Assembly (NCBI RefSeq): GCF_001720485.1
Contig: NZ_CP017114.1
Coordinates: forward strand, 2,356,001-2,420,000
Length of the DNA stretch: 64,000 nucleotides
Direction: 5' to 3'
DNA from: Cobetia marina
GTDB taxonomy: Bacteria; Pseudomonadota; Gammaproteobacteria; Pseudomonadales; Halomonadaceae
Shown here: positions 52,693 through 62,716 of the stretch, piece after piece
Position numbering within the stretch: the stretch's first letter is position 1
Layout: each line of letters starts with the position of its first letter
The notes under the pieces: generated by a model
Seen by the model: only the letters and a program-made list of their open reading frames with translations
Databases searched by the model: none
Told to the model about the DNA's origin: nothing
Program-made: the position numbers and the translations under genes

Positions 52693-53859
52693 ATGCTGGA
52701 TACCCATCCAACGGAGGCACGTCAGCGCCGGCGACTGCTCAAGGCATTGGCCTGCACCCCGCTGCTGGGGTTACCCGGCGGCGCGGCACTGGCCGGTGGC
52801 AACAATGCCGCCAGTGCTCGAGGCCATGTGCCAGCCGGGGTGGCCATCTCGGCCTGTGACGATGACACGGGGCAGCACTTTGCCAGCTGTACCAGTTACC
52901 AGGGACAGGAACGCTGGCGTCAGCCCATCAAGGAACGCGCCCATGGCGCCACCCGCCATCCTCACAAGCCCTGGGCACTGATCTTCGCCCGGCGCCCCGG
53001 CACCGAAATCAATGTCTTCCACCTCGAGACCGGTGAGCGGATCACGCGCATCGAAGCCGCGCCGGACCGCCACTTCTATGGGCATGGCGTGTTCAGCCCG
53101 GATGGCGGTCTGCTCTACACCACCGAGAACGCCATCACCTCCGGGGAAGGCCGTATCGGGATCTACGACATGCATCGCGATTTCGCGCGACTTGGCGAGT
53201 TCGCCAGTGGCGGGATCGGCCCACATGAGATCCGTCTGCATCCGGACGGTCGGCAGCTGATCATCGCCAATGGCGGAATTCTCACGCGCCCGGAGACCGG
53301 TCGCGTGAAGCTCAATCTGGAGTCGATGCAGTCCAATCTGACGCTGCTGGATCGCGTCTCGGGCGAGATTCACTGGCAAGGCGAACCATCGCATCATCAG
53401 CTGTCATTGCGTCATCTGGATGTCAGCCGCGATGGCACCATCGTCGCGGGGTATCAGTATCAGGGACCTGCCTCGGACCATCACCCCCTGGTGGTGATGA
53501 AACGCCCCGCCAGCGAGACCTTGCAGGAATTGCCGCTACCGCTGGAATACGTCCCTCAGTTCAAGCAGTACATCGCGAGCATCGCCATCGCCCCCGAGGG
53601 CCACCTGGCGGTGGCCACTGCCCCCAGGGGCAACCTGATCACGCTGTGGAACCTCGAGACCGGCGAGCTTGAGACGACACTGGACTTCGCCGACTGTGCG
53701 GGGGCGCTGGCAGTACCGGCCACTCAGGAGACTCCCGCGGGGTTCGTGGTCAGCAATGGTCGCGGAGAATGGCTGCTGATCGATGAGGACGGGCTGCCGG
53801 CGCTGGGGCCGGTGCGCCTGGCCAATACCCACTGGGACAACCATCTGGCGTTGATGTAG
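52693..53859 (+). CDS. DUF1513 protein, Tat-exported beta-propeller
   Basis: This protein has about 388 residues from the ATG at 52693, which has AGGA six bases upstream; ATG 52645 and GTG 52672 are alternatives. The twin-arginine signal reads RQRRRLLKALACTPLLGLPG. The mature part contains repeated strands typical of a seven-bladed propeller, for example GHGVFSPDGGLLYTTEN, RHLDVSRDGTIVAGYQYQG and IAPEGHLAVATAPRGNLI. The family is always beside imelysin and di-heme genes and its function is unknown; it may hold a cofactor or assemble the iron complex. It is the last gene before the terminator. Confidence 0.87.
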   Translation: MLDTHPTEARQRRRLLKALACTPLLGLPGGAALAGGNNAASARGHVPAGVAISACDDDTGQHFASCTSYQGQERWRQPIKERAHGATRHPHKPWALIFARRPGTEINVFHLETGERITRIEAAPDRHFYGHGVFSPDGGLLYTTENAITSGEGRIGIYDMHRDFARLGEFASGGIGPHEIRLHPDGRQLIIANGGILTRPETGRVKLNLESMQSNLTLLDRVSGEIHWQGEPSHHQLSLRHLDVSRDGTIVAGYQYQGPASDHHPLVVMKRPASETLQELPLPLEYVPQFKQYIASIAIAPEGHLAVATAPRGNLITLWNLETGELETTLDFADCAGALAVPATQETPAGFVVSNGRGEWLLIDEDGLPALGPVRLANTHWDNHLALM

Positions 53860-53921
53860 ACGGCGCATCACGGGATGACCACTGCTCCAGGTCGCGGGCG
53901 AGAGTGTGGCACGCGGCAGGA

Positions 53922-53965
53922 AACGACAACGCCCCGCAGGCGGATGCCTGCGGGGCGTTGTCGTT
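53922..53965. terminator. Bidirectional terminator
   Basis: A perfect 20-bp stem (53922-53941 with 53946-53965) encloses GGAT. It separates the imelysin cluster from the converging TonB receptor gene. Confidence 0.93.
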
Positions 53966-53995
53966 CAAAAGGACATGATACAAAGGCGCAAGGAA

Positions 53996-56059
53996 TCAGA
54001 AGCGATAGCTCAGACTGCCGATGATGCTGCGGGATTCCCCGTAGTAGCACCAGTAGCTGCAGCTGGCGACATATTCCTTGTCGGTGAGGTTGCTGACATT
54101 GACCTGAGCGCTCAGCTCGCGGGTGAAGTCATACCCGACCATCGCATCGAACAGCAGATAGTCGGACACGGTGGCATCGCCATCCACCGATTCGCCGACA
54201 TAACGGGCACCCGCCCCAAGACGCAGCCCCTCCAGGGCACCACGCTCGAAGGCGTAATCCAGCCAGCTGGAGGCCTGGTGGCGCGGTATCAGCGGGGCAC
54301 GCACATCGTCTTCCAGACGCGCATCGGTATAGGTATACGCCGAGGTCAGCTTGAGATGGTCCGTCAGATAACCGACCATTTCCAGCTCGAAGCCACGCGA
54401 CTGACGCTCGCCCTCCTGCACCTGGATTCCGCCGGTGGTGACCAGCGTATTGTCTTCGGTGAGATCAAAGACAGCCGCCGTCACGTAGCCATCCCAGCCG
54501 GCGGGCTGGTACTTGGCGCCCAGTTCCCACTGGCGTCCTTCGCGAGGCTCATAGAGCGAACCGCGATCATCGGTCGCGCTGATCGGCTCGAAGGATTCGG
54601 TATAGCTCAGATAGGGATTGAGGCCGAAGTCACTCAGGTACATCACCCCACCTGACCAGCTGATCTCGTCATCATCGGAGCGCTCACGTGACCCCGTCGT
54701 CTGATTGACGTTCTCGGTCTCGGCCTGGTCGTAGCGCACCCCCGCCAGCAGTACCCACTTGTCGTCGATGCGCAGCTGATCCTGCACGTAGAGGCCGATC
54801 TGCTCCTTGTCGATATCGCGCCGCGTGATCTGGTCATCGCTCAAGGCGGTGTAATTGCCGTATTGCGGGTCAAACAGATCGATCGGATCGCCGAAGGCAT
54901 AGTCATCCGCTTCCTTGCCCGACAGGCTCAGATTCTGATAATCCACGCCCAGCAGCAAGGTGTTCTCGGTGCGCTCGCCATACCACTTGCCGATGGCCCG
55001 ATTGTCGACGGTATAGCTGTCGATGGTGCCCTCGCGGTACAGCAGCCCCCGCTGTCCCTCGCGCGCCGAGGACTGATAGAGGATGTAACTGCTGATCAGG
55101 TCGAGATCCAGCTGGCTATAGCGGAAATCCTGCTCCAGCGCCCAGGTGTCGTTCAGCTGGTGGCGCAGCTCATACCCCAGGGAGGTCTGGGTACGCTCAT
55201 CCTTGTCATACCCCGGTTCGCTGTAGTTGGTCTGCGGGTCCACCTTGCCGAACGGCGTATCATCATGGGTGCCATAGGCCAGCTTGAAGGCATTGGTAGG
55301 GACGCCATCATCCTTCTGGAGGCTGGCGAGCAGCGTCAGCTGGGTTGCCTCCGAGATGTCCCAGGTCAGACTCGGCGCGAAGTAGTAGCGCTCGTTCTCG
55401 GTATGATCCAGATCCCCATCACGTTCGCGGTACAGCCCGACCAGACGATAGCGCACATCCCCGTACTCGCTCAGATAGCCACTGGTATCAAGCCCCGTCT
55501 GGCGCAGACCGCGATTGCCGACCTGAATCTGAATCTCGCTCTGCGGCTCATCGGTGGGGCGCTTGCTGATGGCGTTGATCAACCCGCCGGGAGGCGCCTC
55601 ACCATAGAGGATGGAAGAAGGTCCCTTGAACAGATCGACCCGCTCCAGGCCCCAGGTCTCCGGCAACCACTGATAGAAGCCTTCACGGTAGATGCGCAGG
55701 CCATCCTGATAGGTGGATTGATCAAAGCCACGCACCTTGAACCAGTCGGTATTGTTGTCGGACCCATAATGGCCAGACAGGACGCCGGCACGGTAACGGA
55801 AGGTTTCATCGAGCTGCTGGACGTTGCGCGTGTCGAGCTCTTCGCGATTGACCGTCGAGACCGGACGCGGTGTCTCCACCAGTGGCGCATCGACTTTCAG
55901 TGCCGTGCCGACCACGACCATGGTGTCATCGGTCTCGGTGGCCAGCGCGCTGGCCGACTGTGACAGGAGCCCTGCCGCGATACAGAGCCGTATGGCATGC
56001 GACAGAGGGGCGAGTGCCGGCCGGACAGGTGTCTGCCGTGATGTTGGATGTCTGGACAT
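53996..56059 (-). CDS. TonB-dependent siderophore receptor (FhuA/FoxA type)
   Basis: This is an outer-membrane receptor of 687 residues with a signal peptide (AIRLCIAAGLLSQSASALA). A TonB box-like TMVVVGTA begins the mature protein, followed by the plug (TFRYRAGVLSGHYGSDNNTDWFKVRGF, IYREGFYQWLPETWGLERVDLFKGPSSILYGEAPPGGLIN) and a 22-strand-type barrel. The C-terminus with two cysteines, CSYWCYYGESRSIIGSLSYRF, ends in the usual aromatic residue and is typical of hydroxamate siderophore receptors. AAGGG lies before the start. It is minus-strand, downstream of the ABC gene by about 350 bases. Confidence 0.92.
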   Translation of the reverse strand: MSRHPTSRQTPVRPALAPLSHAIRLCIAAGLLSQSASALATETDDTMVVVGTALKVDAPLVETPRPVSTVNREELDTRNVQQLDETFRYRAGVLSGHYGSDNNTDWFKVRGFDQSTYQDGLRIYREGFYQWLPETWGLERVDLFKGPSSILYGEAPPGGLINAISKRPTDEPQSEIQIQVGNRGLRQTGLDTSGYLSEYGDVRYRLVGLYRERDGDLDHTENERYYFAPSLTWDISEATQLTLLASLQKDDGVPTNAFKLAYGTHDDTPFGKVDPQTNYSEPGYDKDERTQTSLGYELRHQLNDTWALEQDFRYSQLDLDLISSYILYQSSAREGQRGLLYREGTIDSYTVDNRAIGKWYGERTENTLLLGVDYQNLSLSGKEADDYAFGDPIDLFDPQYGNYTALSDDQITRRDIDKEQIGLYVQDQLRIDDKWVLLAGVRYDQAETENVNQTTGSRERSDDDEISWSGGVMYLSDFGLNPYLSYTESFEPISATDDRGSLYEPREGRQWELGAKYQPAGWDGYVTAAVFDLTEDNTLVTTGGIQVQEGERQSRGFELEMVGYLTDHLKLTSAYTYTDARLEDDVRAPLIPRHQASSWLDYAFERGALEGLRLGAGARYVGESVDGDATVSDYLLFDAMVGYDFTRELSAQVNVSNLTDKEYVASCSYWCYYGESRSIIGSLSYRF

Positions 56060-56407
56060 GTCGTGTTCCCTTGCAACGATCGTTGTGTGGTCAATCTCCC
56101 CTTCCGTCTCGTGGCGTCTCTCACTGGCACGCTCATGGCGAATACGGAATGGAATCAGGATGATTCGTATTCATCTAATGTGAACCGTGGTGACACACCG
56201 TTCTGCATGCACCAGCATGCAATCCCGAAAATGGCGCGTCTGACCGACTGCAGCACCCCGAGGGCGATTCACGCTGCAGCCGGGCATCATCCCTGATACA
56301 TCACATGAGACCGCCTCCGGGGCTCACGTCCTGTCACTGCCTGTCTGGTGATGTCGGAGGAAATGAGCGACCGCGGCCGCCCCCGCCGCCACCCCGAACG
56401 GGTTGTT
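56060..56407. promoter_or_regulatory. 348-base leader of the TonB receptor gene
   Basis: No gene is supported. An imperfect palindrome (GATGA-N7-TCATC) around 56160-56176 and a further pair of GAATACG/CGTATTC arms (56140-56146, 56166-56172) are the only operator-like structures. They match the Fur consensus poorly. Confidence 0.3.
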
Positions 56408-58165
56408 TCAGGCTTCATCCAGACGCGCGACGGCATCCTGGCTGATGCGATCACGCTGGGCGCCCGACAACTCCTGCAACGTGCCGGCGCGCATCTCGAA
56501 CAACCTGTCCGCCTGCGCGAAATAATGATCATCGTGACTGATGGCGAAGACCGTCTTGCCCATCTCGCGCAGACGTGGCAACAGATCGCGATAGAAGATA
56601 CGGCGGAACTGCGGGTCCTGATCTGCCGCCCATTCATCCAACAACACGATGTCGCGACGCTCTGCCACGGCCATCAACAGCGCCAGTCGCTTGCGCTGCC
56701 CTTGAGACAGCTCGGTGTTGATCACACGGTTCTCCTCGAGCACCAGCTTCTCGCGCATCTGCAGGTAGTCGATCCACTGCGCGATCAATGCCGGATCTGC
56801 CGGCTCACCGGTCGGCCCCAGCAGGCGATCGAACTGATGGAAATCAGTGAAGACCGCCGAGAACTGCTGACGCCAGGCTTCCCGCTCGTCTTCTCCTATC
56901 GGGTGCCCGTCCCGCAGAAGTGAGCCTGATGTCGGCCGATAGAGGCCGGTCAAGAGCTTGGCCAGGGTCGACTTGCCGCTGCCATTGCCACCGATCAGGA
57001 AGACCAGCTCTCCACGCCTGAGGGTAAGATCCAGCGGGCCGACGCAGAAGGCCTGCGCGTCGTTGTGCGCAATGTCCTGTCCCAGGGTCTCGTGGCCGGC
57101 GTAGCGGAAGCAGACACCCTGCAGACTCAAGGTCTGCCAGTCAGACCCGGCCGACGAGCCTGCGGCTGACGCATGTCCCTGCGGCGGTGCATCTTGAGGA
57201 GACGCGAAATCGGCGTTGACCGGTGCCAATGCCAGCTTGCGCAGCTTGGCAAAGGCCACATCCGCCCCCAGCAGAGTCGGCAATGCCCCCACGGCCTGGA
57301 TCAAGGGCGTGCGCAGAAACAGCAGCGTCAGGGAAAAGGTTGCGGCGACTTCACCGCTGGCCCAGCCCAGGCCATTGGCCAGATAGAAGACGATGCCGAT
57401 GGCACCCAGCATCATGATGTTGGAGAAGTTGACGGCGCTCAGGTGGTAGGTATCCGCGCGCACGACGTGATGGCGATACTCTTGGGCATTGACGCTATAG
57501 CGGGTGTCGAAATAGTCACGCGCACGGGGTCGATTGAGCGCCAGCTCCTTGCGCCCATCGATGACCGCCTCATAGTCGGCGTACAGGCGACTCTCCGCTT
57601 CACGCACCTCGGCCAGGTGGCGATAGACTCGCGTGACCAGCCAGCTGCCCCCCATGATGGTCAAGGTCACCCAGATGGCGGTGACCAGCATCATGCCGGG
57701 GGATAGCCAGCCAAGATAGAACACGGCTCCGAGGGTCAGCACGATGCCCTGCACCAGTTCCGGCAGGCGCACGAACGCCAGAGTGATGTTGCGGATGTCA
57801 CTCGACAGACTCGCCAGCAGATTGGCACTGCCCAGCTGCTCGAGCCGCTCGATATCGGTATCGAGGATCTGCTTGACCAGACGCCCGCGCAGTCCGTGCA
57901 CGAAATGATGCCCCAGCGTCGTCAACGCCAGTTGTGCCCCCAGGGTAATCGCCAACAACAGCAGAATCAGTCCGAGAAACTCCGGAAGCACCCCGACATG
58001 GGCCGCAAGCCCCTCGTCCAGGGGGACGGTGGCAGAATGCGCGATGAGTCGCTGGTTGATATAGGCAATGACACCGATTCCCAGCCCTGCACTGACAAGG
58101 CTCAGAAAGATCACACCAAGAAAGGACCAGCGATAATGGGCAAGAACCACTTTCAGTAACGTCAC
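56408..58165 (-). CDS. Cyclic-peptide/siderophore-type ABC exporter (PvdE/SyrD family), GTG start
   Basis: This is a half-transporter fusion of membrane domain and ATPase, 585 residues. Six helices in the first 300 residues precede the ABC domain with [29 protein letters not shown] and [12 protein letters not shown]. The GTG at 58165 gives [13 protein letters not shown], the usual N-terminus of this family, and GGGAGCAGG lies upstream; the earlier ATG at 58189 adds eight odd residues. Relatives export siderophore precursors or lasso-type peptides. No biosynthesis gene is in the window. A Fur-like box stands about 110 bases upstream, so it is iron-regulated with the receptor beside it. Confidence 0.9.
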   Translation of the reverse strand: MTLLKVVLAHYRWSFLGVIFLSLVSAGLGIGVIAYINQRLIAHSATVPLDEGLAAHVGVLPEFLGLILLLLAITLGAQLALTTLGHHFVHGLRGRLVKQILDTDIERLEQLGSANLLASLSSDIRNITLAFVRLPELVQGIVLTLGAVFYLGWLSPGMMLVTAIWVTLTIMGGSWLVTRVYRHLAEVREAESRLYADYEAVIDGRKELALNRPRARDYFDTRYSVNAQEYRHHVVRADTYHLSAVNFSNIMMLGAIGIVFYLANGLGWASGEVAATFSLTLLFLRTPLIQAVGALPTLLGADVAFAKLRKLALAPVNADFASPQDAPPQGHASAAGSSAGSDWQTLSLQGVCFRYAGHETLGQDIAHNDAQAFCVGPLDLTLRRGELVFLIGGNGSGKSTLAKLLTGLYRPTSGSLLRDGHPIGEDEREAWRQQFSAVFTDFHQFDRLLGPTGEPADPALIAQWIDYLQMREKLVLEENRVINTELSQGQRKRLALLMAVAERRDIVLLDEWAADQDPQFRRIFYRDLLPRLREMGKTVFAISHDDHYFAQADRLFEMRAGTLQELSGAQRDRISQDAVARLDEA

Positions 58166-58272
58166 ACCTGCTCCCGGGCACCATGGCAATCAGACCGCCA
58201 CCAGAAGGCGGCGACGCAGCTCATGTGACTGCGCCGACAGGAATCTTACGGCGCGCATACTTTAATGCAAGA

Positions 58273-58291
58273 AATAATGAGAAATATTATC
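58273..58291 (-). promoter_or_regulatory. Fur-like box before the ABC exporter
   Basis: AATAATGAGAAATATTATC, read on the plus strand, matches the 19-bp consensus at 15 positions and is close to its own reverse complement. It lies 108 bases upstream of the ABC start and probably also governs the receptor gene behind it. Confidence 0.7.
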
Positions 58292-58382
58292 ACTACGAAA
58301 TGACAGCGGTAGGTGCCGTCGCGCGATCCTGCTCTCTGCACCTGTCCCCGCGAGGACCGCCCCCGCTCATGGCGCTCGGCGG

Positions 58383-58407
58383 TCACGGGCCACTCAAGTG
58401 GCCGTGA
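58383..58407 (-). terminator. Terminator of polB
   Basis: TCACGGGCCACT and AGTGGCCGTGA pair with one bulged base around a short loop, four bases after the polB stop on its strand. Confidence 0.65.
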
Positions 58408-58410
58408 GTC

Positions 58411-60900
58411 TCACCATAGCGTCATCTGGCGATCCAGCAGACGATCGAAATCATCCTTCACGAACGGAAGAATGCCATCGGCAACGGGCTTGAGCTGACG
58501 ACTCAGATAATGCTCCACATCGATGGGAGAGCGCAGGTACTCGACAGGCTCCGGCCCGGCAGTGGTCATCACGTAGCGAATCCAGCCGCCACGCTGGTAA
58601 CGCAACGGCAGGCCGCGCCTACGATTCTCGTCATCCGCCAGACGCGCTGCCCGCACATGCGGGGGCACGTTGCGCTGATAGTCATCCAGACGTCGCCGCA
58701 GGCGCTTGCGATAGATCAGCGCATCCACGTCAGAGTGGCTGTCAGTCCCTTGAGCATGGCGCTGCAGAGACTCCTGCACGTAGCGCTTGAGATACTCCTG
58801 GTAGGGGCTTCCCTCGAAGATGCGGCGATAGAGGCCTTGCTGGAATACCTTGGCCAGCGGCGTCCAGTCGGAGCGCACGGACTCGAGCCCCTTGAACACC
58901 AGCTCGCTCTCACCTCCCTCCCCCATCTGCCGGAGGCCTGCATAGCGCTTCTTGCTGCCCTCCTCTGCTCCCCGGATGGTGGGCATCAGAAAACGCTGAT
59001 AATGGGTCTCGAACTGGAGCTCCAGAGCACTGTCGAGCCCCAGACTGTCCTTGAGATGCCGCTGCCACCAGGCGGTGACGTGGGCGGCCAGTTCACGGCC
59101 GATCTCACCGGCCTCCTCCTCCGTGTGCGCCTCGCCAAGCCAGACGAAGGTGGAGTCGGTGTCACCGTAGATCACGGTGTAGCCGCGCGCTTCGATCAAC
59201 GCCACCGTCTGCTGGATGATCTGATGGCCACGCCGTGTGATCGAGGAGGCCAGACGCGGGTCGAAGAATCGGCAACCGCGTGAGCCCAGCACGCCATAGA
59301 AGGCGTTCATGATGATCTTGAGCGCTTGCGTCAGCGGCACATCGCCTGCCGCCCGGGCGGCGTCCCGCGCCTGCCATATCTCCGCGACGATGGCGGGCAG
59401 ACAATGCTTGTCACGCGAGAACCGCGCACCGAGAAACCCCGGGACGCTTTGGCCCAACGACACATCCTCCGACTCATGCAACCCTTCGATGAGCCCCAGC
59501 GGGTCGATCAGGAAGGTCCGGATGATGGAGGGATACAGGCTCTTGAAATCCAGCACCAGCACCGAGTCGTAGAGTCCGGGCAGGGAGTCCATCACGAAGC
59601 CGCCGGGACTGTCCTCCCCCACCACATCTCCCAGATTGGGCGCGACCTTGCCGAGTCGATGCAGGCGCGGCAGATAAAGGTGGGTGAAGGCCGCCACCGA
59701 GCCACCGCTGCGGTCGGCCTCAAGTCCGGTGACACTGGCCCGCGCCAGCAGAAATTCCATCAGCCGCGTCCGCTCGAAGATACGCGTGACCAGCTCGCAA
59801 TCCTTGAGGTTGTAGCGCGCCAGCGACGGTTTGTCCTCGGCGAACATGCGCAGGATCTCGTCCAGACGGGAATAGGGATCATCGATGGCCTTGCCTTCCT
59901 GCAACAGCTCACGCGAGACATTCTCGAGGCTGAACGACTCGAAATGCCAGAATGCCGACTTGAGCGCCTCGATGCCGTCCACCACCCACCGGCCGGGAAT
60001 CTCGGCGAAATAGTGCTCCGCCTGACGCGAATGCGCTCGCCACTGCATCGTGCTGCCATCGCGCCCCAGGCGCAGAGGCAGATTCTCGGCCTCCGAGAGC
60101 CGCACCAACATGCGCAGATCGAACTGGATGACATTCCAGCCGATGATGACGTCCGGATCGTGGCGTGCCACCCAGTCGATCAGGCACTGCAGCAATTCAC
60201 GCCGGCTGTCCCGATACTCGAGCCCGAAATCGCATCGGGCAGTCGTCTCACCGTTCGCCGGGCCCAGCATGTAGACCTGACGCTGGCCGCAGCCTTCAAG
60301 CGCGATGGAATACAGATTGCCCCGGGCATCGGTCTCGATGTCCAGCGATGCCCAACGCAGGGGGGGACGGTAGCCGTCAAGCGGCATGAGGCGTGCATTG
60401 TGCAGACTGCCATCGGCGTGACGCTCACCACGCGCCGTGACGCCCGCCGTGATGAAGCGCTCCATCAGATAGCGATCAGGCGGACGGACATCCGCCTCAT
60501 AGACGTCGACACCGATCGCTTTCAAACGACGTGCCAGCTGCCCCAACGTGCGGTATTCGCGACAGTAAAGCCCCACCACCGGTCGATGATGAAAGTCTTC
60601 CAGTGCCAACGGGCGCAACTCGGCCCCGGGCTGGAAGCGGACCAGAGTCTGCGCCAGCACCTGCTGTTCAGCTGGCAGGAAAGCGACCACCTCCTGGGGC
60701 TGAGTCTGGACTCGCATCCCGCCATCCTCGGTACGAATCCAGACGCTGATCACGACACCTTCCGGCGTATCCCGCCAGTGTCGCGTCATCACGAAGCCCT
60801 GATGAGCCGTGGTGGGAGTCGCTTTCACGCCTGTGTCCGGCTCGAGGTCATCCTGGCGAGTGGACGGTTGGGGGGAACCTGACGATACGGCCTCTGGCAC
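58411..60900 (-). CDS. polB: DNA polymerase II (family B), GTG start
   Basis: This 829-residue DNA polymerase works in repair and damage tolerance. The exonuclease domain has ASLDIETD, IGWNVIQFDLRML and ARYNLKDC; the polymerase domain has VLDFKSLYPSIIRTFLIDP, KIIMNAFYGVLGS and IYGDTDSTFVW with the catalytic aspartates, and a KKRYAG motif. It begins at a GTG (60898-60900) with AAGGG upstream; about 35 residues precede the family start HQGFVMTRHWRDTPEG, which is a modest extension. No LexA-type box was found in the 217 bases upstream, so SOS control is not supported by the sequence. Confidence 0.95.
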   Translation of the reverse strand: MPEAVSSGSPQPSTRQDDLEPDTGVKATPTTAHQGFVMTRHWRDTPEGVVISVWIRTEDGGMRVQTQPQEVVAFLPAEQQVLAQTLVRFQPGAELRPLALEDFHHRPVVGLYCREYRTLGQLARRLKAIGVDVYEADVRPPDRYLMERFITAGVTARGERHADGSLHNARLMPLDGYRPPLRWASLDIETDARGNLYSIALEGCGQRQVYMLGPANGETTARCDFGLEYRDSRRELLQCLIDWVARHDPDVIIGWNVIQFDLRMLVRLSEAENLPLRLGRDGSTMQWRAHSRQAEHYFAEIPGRWVVDGIEALKSAFWHFESFSLENVSRELLQEGKAIDDPYSRLDEILRMFAEDKPSLARYNLKDCELVTRIFERTRLMEFLLARASVTGLEADRSGGSVAAFTHLYLPRLHRLGKVAPNLGDVVGEDSPGGFVMDSLPGLYDSVLVLDFKSLYPSIIRTFLIDPLGLIEGLHESEDVSLGQSVPGFLGARFSRDKHCLPAIVAEIWQARDAARAAGDVPLTQALKIIMNAFYGVLGSRGCRFFDPRLASSITRRGHQIIQQTVALIEARGYTVIYGDTDSTFVWLGEAHTEEEAGEIGRELAAHVTAWWQRHLKDSLGLDSALELQFETHYQRFLMPTIRGAEEGSKKRYAGLRQMGEGGESELVFKGLESVRSDWTPLAKVFQQGLYRRIFEGSPYQEYLKRYVQESLQRHAQGTDSHSDVDALIYRKRLRRRLDDYQRNVPPHVRAARLADDENRRRGLPLRYQRGGWIRYVMTTAGPEPVEYLRSPIDVEHYLSRQLKPVADGILPFVKDDFDRLLDRQMTLW

Positions 60901-61117
60901 TGCAATACCCTTACGTTGAATATACGAATGCCGAGCGGGATGAGATCAAGACGCGACTGCATCCCCATACGTTAAGATGAATTCAGTAACGTGCAACAGC
61001 CGTCGCGACGCCACTGCTTGATGACGGTAACGTCCGTGCCTTCCCAGCGATGTGAATGACGACTGCGGCAAGGAATGCCCCTCCCAAGATACCGGCACGA
61101 CTCAAGGAGCATGCGTC

Positions 61118-62509
61118 ATGCAACGCTTTGAGATGATTCAAACCCTGCTGGGCCAGATGCTTGGCCAGATCGACGATATCATCTTGCTTGCGGATGATCA
61201 GCGACACATCACCTACATGAACGACAGCGCGGTAAAGGCATTCGGCTATCCGCGTGACGTGCTGATCGGCCAGCAGACACGCATACTGTATGCCTCCAAC
61301 GATGAATTCGAGCGCCAGGGCACGAGACAATTCCGAACCGATGCCCTGCCCCCCAGGGAGGGGCGGGTCATTCGCTATCGACGTCAGGATGGCAGCTTCT
61401 TCTATGGCGAGACACTCGGCGGCCCCATCAAGGACCCGTCCAGCGACAACACCTTCATGTTCGGCCTGATCCGCGATGTCTCTCGTCGCGTGACAGCAGA
61501 GCACACCCTGCACCGACTCCACGCCATCACCTCTTCTCGCCAGCTGTCCTTCAATGATCGCATTGATGAACTCCTGAAACTGGGATGTGCCCACTTTGGC
61601 CTGCCCATCGGTATCTTCAGCCGCATCACGGATGGTGATTACGTCGTCCAGCGTGCCTGCCATCCGGAAGACCTGCTGGCACCGGGACTGAGTTTCTCTC
61701 TCAGCGATACCTACTGTGATCACGTCTACAAGGCCGATAGCGTACAAGCCTTCCACCATGTGGCAAGCAGCGAGATCAGAAACCATCCCTGCTACTCCAA
61801 CTTCAATCTGGAAGCCTACATCGGCGCGCCGGTGATCGTGGATGGAGAACGCTACGGTACCTTCAACTTCTCGAGCCCCGATCCGGTGAAACCCTTCACT
61901 TCGCAGGATATCGAGCTGGTGCGTCTCATCGCACTGTGGGCCGGACATGAAGTCGCGCGTGCCAATGACATCAATGCTCTGAAGGAAGCCCATCAGGCGC
62001 TCGAGAAGGTCGCGATCACTGACCCGCTGACCGGCCTTTACAACCGACGTCATGCTCAGAAAGTGCTGGAGGAGAGCATCACCGCGCTGTCGACTTCCCA
62101 GGTCGACCAACCATTGTGCGTCGCATTGCTGGACTTCGATCACTTCAAGAAGATCAACGACAACTACGGCCATGACGCCGGTGACCTTGCCTTGCAGCAG
62201 CTGGGTGTCCTCGCCGAGGACATTCTGCTGCCCGGGGATACTCTCGCCCGCTGGGGAGGTGAGGAATTTCTGGCCATCCTGCCCAATTCACTGCTCAGCG
62301 ACTCTGCCACACGCATCAATACGCTGCGTCAGCGCATGAAGGACAGTGTCGTGGAGCACGCTGGACAACGCCTGCCACTGTCATTGAGCATCGGACTTAC
62401 CTGTCTTGCACCCAGCGAGCGTGCCACGCGCGAGCAGCTCATCGCTCGCGCGGACGAGGCCATGTACGCCGCCAAGGAAGATGGGCGGAACTGCCTCAGA
62501 ATGGTGTGA
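61118..62509 (+). CDS. Diguanylate cyclase with PAS and GAF sensors
   Basis: This 463-residue cytosolic protein has an N-terminal PAS domain (DDIILLADDQRHITYMNDSAVKAFGYPRD, with the PAC-like RRQDGSFFYGETL), a GAF domain (RIDELLKLGCAHFGLPIGIFSRI, YIGAPVIVDGERYGTFNFSS) and a GGDEF domain with the active WGGEEF. DPLTGLYNRRHA and DFDHFKKINDNYGHDAGD are the usual markers. The residue four positions before the expected RxxD end is not Arg (LPGD), so the inhibitory I-site is absent. AAGGAG lies eight bases before the ATG. It should make c-di-GMP in response to a redox or small-molecule cue. Confidence 0.93.
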   Translation: MQRFEMIQTLLGQMLGQIDDIILLADDQRHITYMNDSAVKAFGYPRDVLIGQQTRILYASNDEFERQGTRQFRTDALPPREGRVIRYRRQDGSFFYGETLGGPIKDPSSDNTFMFGLIRDVSRRVTAEHTLHRLHAITSSRQLSFNDRIDELLKLGCAHFGLPIGIFSRITDGDYVVQRACHPEDLLAPGLSFSLSDTYCDHVYKADSVQAFHHVASSEIRNHPCYSNFNLEAYIGAPVIVDGERYGTFNFSSPDPVKPFTSQDIELVRLIALWAGHEVARANDINALKEAHQALEKVAITDPLTGLYNRRHAQKVLEESITALSTSQVDQPLCVALLDFDHFKKINDNYGHDAGDLALQQLGVLAEDILLPGDTLARWGGEEFLAILPNSLLSDSATRINTLRQRMKDSVVEHAGQRLPLSLSIGLTCLAPSERATREQLIARADEAMYAAKEDGRNCLRMV

Positions 62510-62543
62510 CAGAACGTCTTGCTGCCTGCCTTCACGCCATACG

Positions 62544-62565
62544 GGCCCGAGATTACACTCGGGCC
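62544..62565 (+). terminator. Terminator after the diguanylate cyclase
   Basis: GGCCCGAG pairs with CTCGGGCC around ATTACA and is followed by TCTTGTTT. Confidence 0.85.
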
Positions 62566-62716
62566 TCTTGTTTCCCGCCAACCGCCCTCCCCCTGATGAC
62601 CCGCGAGCGATCGAGCGGGGATTGGCTGACGCCTCGCACTCTGCCAGCGAACAGGCTAATGTCATGGGGTTCGACTCGATGCCAAGCCACCCGACGCCTT
62701 CATTGCCAGAGCGTTC

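Noticed and set aside
54863..55963. Open frame opposite the TonB receptor
   Set aside because: It is antisense to a complete receptor and has no signal, motif or binding site.
59326..60882. 518-codon open frame opposite polB
   Set aside because: It is antisense to an intact DNA polymerase II and its composition is that of a complementary-strand shadow.
60901..61117. LexA box before polB
   Set aside because: I looked for CTGT-N8-ACAG and related forms and found none, so SOS control was not called.
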